DNA from: Buddleja alternifolia
Taxonomy: Eukaryota; Streptophyta; Magnoliopsida; Lamiales; Scrophulariaceae
Length of the DNA: 64,000 bases
Direction of reading: 5' to 3'
NCBI GenBank assembly: GCA_019426215.1
Contig: CM033396.1
Location: 38,554,503 to 38,618,502, forward strand
The stretch's first letter is position 1. Each line of letters starts with the position of its first letter. The position numbers and the translations under genes were made by a program. Positions 56,224-64,000 of this stretch are shown here, piece after piece. The notes under the pieces were generated by a model, which ran no database searches, was not told the origin of the DNA, and saw only the letters and a program-made list of their open reading frames with translations.

Positions 56224-57925
56224 GGGTAAAACACACTTTGTACCCCTAAATTATTTATTTTGTCACATTTAAGTCCCTGGCCTATAAAATGTATCGAAAA
56301 GATCCCTAAGTTTACTAATCAAACCTTTGAAATGTTGAAAATGTGAAGAATGAATATCAGTTTACTTTTTTACCCTTAACATTTAAATGGAGTTTGTTTA
56401 TGTCTTTTTAAATATCATCTACTTGGGAGATGTAATTTATTTTTTATACTACTATTACCAAGAATATTTATTGAATATTATATACAATATTTTTAATCTC
56501 ATTTATATGTTTTACCGTTCATAAATATCTAATATTTGTGTTAGTAATAAGGTATGATGAATATTTTATGTTTTCACAGAATCAATTATAACCTAAATTA
56601 ATCACAATAACTATTAAATTATAATTGTAGTACATAATAATTAAATTAGTACATAAGTTAATATTTTTAAATAATATATCTATTTAGTTGTAATATTGTG
56701 CTATTAATGATCAAACTATAAAGAATAATCATGTTAGTTTAGTAAATCAAATTTTATATTTAGATATATAGACTGTTCTGAGGACACAACTTCAATTAAT
56801 AAAGATTATGACTTCAGCTAATTATTCTTCAAATTGATAATATTTCTAAGCTTAATAATCATAATTTCATATGATGTTTATAGCATTTAACATGCACACT
56901 ACATAATATTATTTAAATATTTTATACTAATTATTCAAAAATAAAAGTTAACTGCAAATATTTTTATATTTGTAATATCAATTTACAAACTACAATTATT
57001 TTGATTACTTCTTTAATTATTGCTATTTAGTAGTACTATAAATTAGTTCAAAAATTTTATAGCCTAAATATGAAAATCATCAAATATTTTTTCTGAAATA
57101 ATAGTTTATATAAATAAATATAACCTAAACTAACTATTATATTAATAAATATACTAAAAGTTCTTAAACTAATCTTTTTTTAAAAAAATCGGTCTTTATA
57201 TCATTCAATCGAAAGTTTACAACGCCTGAAACAATACAATTGATATCGACTCAAACGATGTAGTAAGAACATCTGAAACACCAACTATCAAGTTTCTTGA
57301 AGATAACAAATCTTAAGAACTCACAAACGAACACAAGAAAATTCTTGTGCAACTCCTATCCAAGGAGAGATGAAACTTTCATTCGAGAGAGAAAACAAAC
57401 TCTCATACGAGAGAGAAAATAAAATACTAAACAAAAAATCTAAAACGCTATGTAAAAACTTATGTGTCACCCGTCTTCATCTCGTCAGATCTGTCTCTGT
57501 CTCGTTAGATTTATATCCGTTTCGTCAGATTTGAAGATGTGATGTACAATTTGAAGAAGGGTGCTCCAACCCAACCCACCGACTATGGTGATGGTAACAA
57601 TAGCGAAGTAGACGACTGCTTCACCAAGCCATCGCCGGCAGAGGAAAATAGAAGAAAAAAGGAAGCTAGGGTTTAGAGAGAGATGTAGCATGTAGTTCTT
57701 AAACTAATCAACTAACTAAAATATATTCTTAACTGGTTCGGTCTTAGTTGTGATTGACAACTTCAATAACATCATATTAAAAAAGGGTATTGTAGTCCTT
57801 AAGAAGTTGGTCAATGAAGTTATTAACAAAAAAAAGAGGACAAGTACCTTTTTGATACATTTTATAATTCAAGGACCTAAATGCGATAAAATGAATAATT
57901 TAGGGGTACAAAGTATATTTTGCCC
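56224..57925. mobile_element. Long foldback element carrying a retroposon
   Basis: The left end GGGTAAAACACACTTTGTAC and the inverted right end GGGCAAAATATACTTTGTAC share CCCCTAAATTATTYATTTT and the following 60 bases. The arms enclose an AT-rich centre and the retroposon copy at 57175-57693. 1,702 bp. No clean 9-bp flank match was found. Confidence 0.65.
57175..57693 (-). mobile_element. Poly-A retroposon, copy 2
   Basis: A 519-bp insertion with a perfect 16-bp target duplication AGTTCTTAAACTAATC (57159-57174 and 57694-57709) and a minus-strand A-rich 3-prime tail. It matches 800-1372 along its length. Its 5-prime third contains a short frame with CRRWLGEAVVYFAIVTITIVGG and LLQIVHHIFKSDETD. 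Related peptide sequence can be seen in copy 1 with changes, so the source may have been a transcript with coding sequence. The source gene is not identified. Confidence 0.8.
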
Positions 57926-58038
57926 AAAACTATATGACGAAAAACATTTCTGGTTGTTAACTTTTATAAAGTGGGCAAACAACAAACGTTATTGATGGTA
58001 TAGCTTATTCATTCCAAGAATATAGTGAATGATTAATA

Positions 58039-58940
58039 GGTATAATAGCACTTAACCCCCTCAAAAAGTTTCATTTTAGCACTATCCCCCTCTGAAATAC
58101 ATAAAAAAAATGCCCCCTGAAAATATATACTTAATAGCACTTTGCCCCAATATCAAGATTCCGGTGAAAATTTCGCCGGCAAATAACGTGAATTTCACGT
58201 GGAGATCCTTGTGGGCATAAACGTCATTTGAGGGCATAAAGGTAATTTACCATATCTCCACCCAAACACGTAATATGTTAGACGTGAAATCGTAAAAACC
58301 CAAACTGACGCTTTGTTCCTTAATTTTGGGTTCTTCTTCAAATCAAAATCCCAGTCAAAATTTGATTCATTTTAATGAAATTGCTCCTAAGCAAAGAGGA
58401 GTTGGAAAATTAACCTTTTTTTTTTCGAATTATGCTTTGTGTTAAAGAGCCCACGAATTGCCGCCATTAATGGGGCGTCCAAGTAAGGCAATGAGATGAA
58501 TTTTACGGGCACTCTGGGATACAGAAGATGAAACAATTTTTCTCAAGTATAGATTTCAAATAATGATGGTATTGGCTTAAAAACTCATAACATTTTCCTA
58601 ACTAGTTAGCATTTGAAGCTAACTGAAACATCTACTTCCCATTTGTAATGGTAGAAATGGTGGAATGGGGTATCCGATTGGAGGCGGGTTGCTGATATAA
58701 TCGATGAAAAAAGTTCTACTTTGGGTCCTATCCTAGATGAGTCGACCTTTTCCCAAATGTCACATTTATGCCCTCAAGGATCTCCACATAAAATTCATGT
58801 GATCTGATTCCGGCGAAATTTTGACCGGAATCTTGATATTGGGACAAAGTGCTACTAAGTTTATATTTTTAGGGGGGGGGGGGGGGGGGGGGGATAGTGC
58901 CAAAATGAAATTTTTTGAGGGCGTTAAGTGCTATTATCCC
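58039..58940. mobile_element. Foldback element with G22 tract
   Basis: The arms (GGTATAATAGCACTTAACCC; inverted GGGATAATAGCACTTAACGC) pair through CAATATCAAGATTCCGGT and GTGGAGATCCTTG. The flanks TGATTAATA and TAATTAATA agree at eight of nine bases. The right arm holds 22 consecutive G (58872-58893), where the left arm has only five C. 902 bp, no coding. Confidence 0.78.
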
Positions 58941-60570
58941 TAATTAATATACCATGAAAGTAAGTATCACGAAAATAATTAAGCGACACGAAGATAATTA
59001 AGCGACGTATGATCCCAAAAACAAACAAAAATTCGAATATTTATTGGATATATCATTATGAGTAGATTCTTTTCGTACGACATTCTCTGTCTAACCGTTA
59101 TATAGAGTACTTAATTGAAAAAATTATGTCATGTCGAAATATATATATTTATCAAGGAGAATCAAGTATCATATATCATATTTCTTTTCACTAATTATAC
59201 ATAACTCTATTATTTATTTATTTACTTTTATTTTTATTTTTATTTATTTACTTTTATTTTTATTTTTATTTATTTACTTTTATTTTTATTATTTATTTAT
59301 TTTTTGGGTGTGTGTTGCCGGGGTTGTATAATTTGCTCCCGACATGGCATTTTAGAAAGGATAAGAAGCATGTAGAATCTTGAAAGACACAGACAAAAAT
59401 AATCTCAAGTATATATGGCAGTTGAGAAATTAAACTGTAATTACTTGAGTATATCCGCAAATCCTTTCAGTTGATTTTAATTATGTTTATGAGTCCCAAG
59501 AATCTCAAGTGTGTGTGTGTATATATATGTGGACCTAGATAAACGATTCAAACTATAATATACGTATTATTATATGTATTATCATTGTCTTAAGTTATAG
59601 TTTATAATTAATTTATTGAATGTTATTATGTTTTATTTTGTCCCTAATTAATTTAATGAAAATAATTAAAGCTTGATATAATCCATATTTTCATAATTGA
59701 TCTATAATTAGCACATGGCCTACAAAACTACAATTGAAAGGTAATTAACCCACCAAACATCTAAATTTGGTGATTTTGTTCAACTATTTCATGGTATTTC
59801 CAGGCACCATATTTCTATCATATAGTAATTTAATATTGTTAATTTTTCATAATTAATTAATTTGTGAGTATAATTTGATTGAAAACATTCCTTGATGTGG
59901 TCAATTAGACTCAAGCCTTTAGGTAGATTAACTAAATGTTAGTGCTAAAAAACAATCTTATAATGAAGATTAGCAATAGAGGCAAAAAGAATTTGTCCAC
60001 ATGCTTCCCCACCTCTTTTGGTACTTAATTTGGTCCAAGAATAAATGCATTAAACTTTATTATAAGAAATAAATAAATACTATATGAACTAGAACTTAAT
60101 AAAACATTAAGTATCAAAAACTAAAGCTTGAAACATGGTGAGTTGAAAAGCTTCTTAAAGTAAAATTAAACATACCCTATTTTTAATTATAATTTTATCA
60201 CTTCCCTGTCGAACTTGTTTCAGACCATATAACTTACAAAATATCATATTAATATCTTTTATAAGCTTCATATGTATTTATTAATAGATGAAATTCAATA
60301 TTTTATAAGTTTTAAAAAATATATGGAGTCGTTGAAGAAATTATAAGATATTTGAAACAAGTTTATCACCATCGGAAGTGTTCGTATATAAACATAATTA
60401 TGTAATTTGGACATATGGTGCATGCATAACCATTAGATCTAGACTATCTAGTTAACAAGGATTAATAGGAAAACAATGGTTAATAATAGCGAGTAACATC
60501 GGCCTTGTTCTTATTTCTGACCTTAATTTCCACAATTGTATATGACTCAGCACAAGTATATAAAGAAATA
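58941..60570. other. AT-rich intergenic with tandem repeat
   Basis: No gene seen. 59214-59310 is a tandem repeat of about 31 bp (TTTATTTACTTTTATTTTTA), three copies. A TG/TA microsatellite is at 59512-59530. Confidence 0.5.
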
Positions 60571-61141
60571 AGGAAAATTGCAAATTTAGTCCTGGAACTT
60601 TAGTGGGTCGTAAAATTGGTCCTATATCTTGTGCAACTAGCAAAATTGATCCCCTAACTTTCAAAATTAAAAATCATGATTTAAGGACACTTATCAATTG
60701 GAAACTTTAATTTCGCCGGAAATGTTGCACGTGAACAATCAAAGTTGGGGTTTTTCAATTACTTGCCAGATTTACACGAGTTGAGTATGACATGTTTTTC
60801 TTTTCTTTCTTTTTTTTTCTTTTTACAGGGGGTTTTTCAATTGCCGACCAAATTTTATTATTTGTTTTCTTTCCCTAAAAAAAATCTGATTTAGCATCCT
60901 ATGTGTTAAAAAAAAAAGCATGTCATACTCCACGGGCGCCAATCTTGCCGGCAATTGAACCCCCCCCCCCCCCCCCCCCCCAAATTTTAATTGGTCACGT
61001 GGACAATTAGGGTTTCCAATTGGAATGTGTCCTTAAATTACAATTTTTTGCAAGTTGCGGGAACAATTTTGCCAATTGCACAAGATATAGGACCAATTTT
61101 GCCACCCCTAAAGTTACATGACTAAATTTACAATTTTCCCA
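60571..61141. mobile_element. Foldback MULE-type element with C22 tract
   Basis: The left arm AGGAAAATTGCAAATTTAGT mirrors the right end. A perfect 9-bp target duplication AAAGAAATA lies at 60562-60570 and 61142-61150. CCTATATCTTGTGCAA occurs in both arms inverted. A run of 22 C (60960-60981) in the right arm faces only a GGGG in the left arm. 571 bp. Confidence 0.82.
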
Positions 61142-61150
61142 AAAGAAATA

Positions 61151-62040
61151 TATATGTGAAATCCTAATTCAAACCGAGTTAAATTCCATATAAGTGAATT
61201 ATATATATGATAAGTAAATTGTACTTGTCATATGATACTCTATAAATCGCGATTATCACAAAACAACGTCACAACGCTTACCACATAAATAATTGGTTCC
61301 TGTAAGAATTTTTTAATTATATATACTTGAGTCTATTTATTATTGATTATTTCTTTTGACATATCAATTTAAGTAGAAGTTGATGTCTCTCCCCAACCGA
61401 GCATATGTTTCCATAGGCTAAGACAAGTTGAATTAAGTTTATATAAACACATAATATATATGCATATAGGCCACACGTGATGGGAGTTGTCTCCGGCGCA
61501 TAATGGGATGGGTGGTATGTTTGGTTGATGACATTTAGACAACAAAACAAGCCTTATAAAGATATGCCCCAAGAATCTTATTATTTTTACCCACCCATAT
61601 ACCCATTTTGATGTCCAAACAAAGTCTTATTGTTTGCATATGGTGTTCATGACTGTGGATGAACCCTTCAAAGCATGGCCATGAATGCAGCATGTTTGCA
61701 CGTATAGTCGGATAGGACTATTGAGTCTTTGAGGAAAAATGTCGGTAACTTGTTGTATTGAACTATTAGCTCTCTCGGAGGTAGAAATATACCTTTCAAA
61801 GCCATGATTTATATGTCTTGGTCAACTTTTGATAAGTTCTCATGATCATTTTAATTTATTTATTGTGTTTATATTTTGAATTTCTAAATATTACTAAGAA
61901 TTATTTTTAATGTTTACTTAAATTTGAAATAAGATGAGATGAGGAATAGCTTTTTTAGCACAAACCTAGCTCCAAAATAAAAGATGAGAAAACAAATTTG
62001 GGAAATAATTCTTCTTAATTTCCATTCAAATTTCTGCCCA
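61151..62040. other. AT-rich intergenic
   Basis: No gene or clear element. The overlapping short minus-strand frames at 61347-61572 have no recognisable domain. Confidence 0.4.
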
Positions 62041-62044
62041 AGGC

Positions 62045-62229
62045 TTGTTAGTGGTATCAGCTTTCACTTTTATGTGTGAGATCCTGGGTTCAATTCCAGG
62101 ATGTCACAAGATGTGACTTTTTTCTCCTTATTTGGAGTCTTATATGGTCTGTGTGCTACATGATTAAAACTATTAGGCACGGACTTGTCAGGTTAGGATA
62201 TCTCCCTTCGTCTAAAATTAAAAAAAAAC
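62045..62229 (+). mobile_element. tRNA-derived SINE
   Basis: TTAGTGGTATCAGCTTTC (A-box-like) is followed at normal spacing by GATCCTGGGTTCAATTCCAG (B box). The body ends CGTCTAAAATTAAAAAAAAA. Possible degenerate flanks are CATTCAAATTTCTGCCC before and CATCAATATTCCCC after. Confidence 0.65.
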
Positions 62230-62800
62230 ATCAATATTCCCCTTTATACAATATAATTGGTTGCAAAATAAATGCAATTCAAACCTATGACTAAGCCACT
62301 AACTCAAATAACTGAATTAGAATAATTAAATCATTATCATAATGACCTAAGATAAAGGAACTAATATTCTAAAAGCATGCAACTGCTTAACAATCCTATT
62401 CAAACATCCGACGAAAGATTTGGAATCCATTGACACAAGAAATTTCTTAACCACGTGGGCCTTTTGATTTCATGCCTAGACTTCCAACTTTGACCAGCTT
62501 CTAAATTCGGCCCAATAATTTGCACATATGAATTGCCTTCTGAATTGGGCCGCATAACAACTTATTCGGTAATTATTATAATCCATTGAAGTTTTGCAAA
62601 TTACCCAAACACTTCCTGTCAGCTTTTGATAACTCGAAAAAGAGGGAGAGTGAAATTGTAATTTGTTTTTACTGATAGGCGGTAAATTGTAATATACTTT
62701 TACAGGAAATTATGACAATTTTTCAAAATTTATCGGAATTAGGATCGGTGGTGTCTATGTAATTTACCCAAAACATAAAGTTATACTAAGTAACATAAGA

Positions 62801-63890
62801 CAGAACCGGGTCGTTAGATGATTCTTCTATCAATTTGACAGCCTTTCCCGTCTTGTTTGGTTCCATAACAAATATTATTTCTGCTAGCAACTCTGTGCCT
62901 CAATGAATCTACGGAAATAAACAAAAAGAATAACAAAAATTCATCAAATATTGCTCTATTTAATTTTTTATAAAGTGTATTTAGATAAAAGGGTAAATTA
63001 CACAAACAAACCAACCCCGTATGAGACTCTTAGTCACAAAAAACATCCCGTTTGAGAAATTGCCATAACTTCCGCTTTCAGTTAAAAAACATATTTCAAT
63101 TTCACCCTATGCCCCAAAAAAACAGATTACAATTTCACACCCTGCTTTTTGAGTTGTCAATGAGTTGTTTTGATAATTTGCAAAATCTCAGGGCGCTAGT
63201 GATAATTACCCAATAAATAAAGGAGGCATGTAAAACCTCAGTAATGTCTCCATGATGCTTATCTACAGCCAAGAATTTCTTCAAAGCCCGTCTAATGTTC
63301 CCTTGGCGTAGATAACATTCTTCTAAAGCTAGGTCTACCTCAACACCATCGAATACTAAATTGATTTAGCAAACATATTTATGTAGGAAAATTGCAGATT
63401 TAGTCCAATGATATAAGTTCTGTGGTAATATTAGTCCCACTATTTGCAAAAGTGTAAATTTAGTCCCATATGACGACGTTTTCTTAATTTTTTTTCTATT
63501 GCATTTTTGTCTCAATATTAAAAAGCGGACGGGAACCCGTTGTTTGGTCATGCACCTAACAGGTGACATTATTTAATTTGTGTAAATTCCAAAAGATCCT
63601 TAACAGCGCATGCAAGCCACGCGTGAAAGTCCATCCGTTTTTAAGAGATAGGACCAAAATTGTAAAAGAAGGAATTCTACAAGATTATTTTTGCTACCTT
63701 GGAAACAATGGGACTAAAATTGCAAATAGGTTCTATCGTCCTAGGGGGCCAATATTGCAATTTTTCCTATTTATGTTTTGATGAAATTATTAATTCGGTA
63801 ACTCGAAGACGAAATACACATCAATATGCACTGCATGTCATGAAGGTATTATTTTGCTCTCCATCTTCAGTAGAAAAATATAAAAATCAG
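62801..63890 (-). pseudogene. NAA15 (NatA auxiliary subunit) gene remnant
   Basis: NAA15 anchors the NatA N-terminal acetyltransferase to ribosomes. Three minus-strand pieces match its TPR region in the right order. Near 63850-63820, EDGEQNN then LHDMQC, with two extra bases shifting the frame between them. 63355-63237 is an in-phase exon of 119 bp, ECYLRQGNIRRALKKFLAV followed by DKHHGDITE. At 62910-62801, SLRHRVA, then after a 2-base loss AEIIFVMEPNKTGKAVKLIE. The family reads ESYFRQGDLGRALKKFLAVE and SLMHRAAVAEMLFVLEPNK there. Intervening exons are missing, and a foldback element (63385-63767) sits between pieces one and two. The 5-prime end would lie beyond the right edge. A pseudogene or captured fragment. 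Confidence 0.75.
63385..63767. mobile_element. Foldback MULE-type MITE
   Basis: The left end AGGAAAATTGCAGATTTAGT and the inverted right end GGAAAAATTGCAATATTGG pair with several interior words (TTTAGTCCC, TTGCAAA). A perfect 9-bp target duplication TATTTATGT lies at 63376-63384 and 63768-63776. 383 bp. It lies in a presumptive intron of the NAA15 remnant. Confidence 0.85.
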
Positions 63891-64000
63891 CGCATAATTA
63901 AGGGAGAAATTAAGATCAAAATAGTAAGGTATTATAAACACCAAACTTGATCGGCTGCAACCGTGTCACGGGCATCCGACTCGGTTTGAGCATGTAATTA

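Noticed and set aside
58872..58893. G22 as a telomere-like or functional G-quadruplex element
   Set aside because: It lies within a transposon arm and has no TTAGGG-type periodicity; expansion or sequencing artefact is simpler.

Overview
This is nuclear DNA from a flowering plant, most likely a eudicot. The evidence is an Aux/IAA auxin-response gene with plant-type introns, Ty1/copia elements primed by initiator tRNA-Met, a MuDR-like (MULE) transposon carrying ULP1-type protease genes, tRNA-derived SINEs and many AT-rich intergenic stretches. The species cannot be named from the sequence alone. The window is gene-poor and repeat-dense. The only gene I judge intact is a three-exon Aux/IAA gene of the IAA6/IAA19 type at 36156-39666 on the minus strand.

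Layout. 1-12030: an old direct duplication of about 1 kb (425-1470 plus 10375-10985, against 11030-12030). Its left copy was invaded by a poly-A retroposon (800-1372), a foldback MITE (10201-10374) and a Ty1/copia element (1472-10196), and the copia element was itself invaded by a second, internally deleted copia (1634-5561). 12070-14000: foldback and hAT-like remnants. 14568-17256: an Aux/IAA pseudogene of the IAA7/IAA14 type, broken by a frameshift in the degron exon, a stop in domain IV, a likely solo LTR and a SINE-like insertion. 19030-33056: a composite MULE with ULP1 pseudogenes on the plus strand and a convergent transposase on the minus strand. About 4 kb of its interior is duplicated in tandem. 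33617-36155 is intergenic with one SINE. 36156-39666: the intact Aux/IAA gene.

40486-50262: two direct repeats, each with pieces of a coatomer beta-prime (COPB2) gene, flank an array of five units of 1.27-1.31 kb (42857-49290). Each unit holds a decayed reading frame for the same roughly 180-residue Cys/His-rich protein that I do not recognise, and a spacer with 16-bp palindromes. 52644-63767 is dominated by foldback transposons, several with perfect 9-bp target duplications. 62801-63890: decayed exons of the N-terminal acetyltransferase auxiliary subunit NAA15 on the minus strand, split by one foldback element.

Functionally, the intact Aux/IAA gene would encode an auxin-degradable repressor of ARF transcription factors, and its 22-kb-distant relative is dead. 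The rest records transposition, gene-fragment capture and tandem duplication. The most unusual items are the five-unit zinc-motif array, the internal duplication of the ULP1-MULE, a foldback element whose arms are themselves hairpins (52644-53653), and a retroposon family seen twice with clear target duplications.
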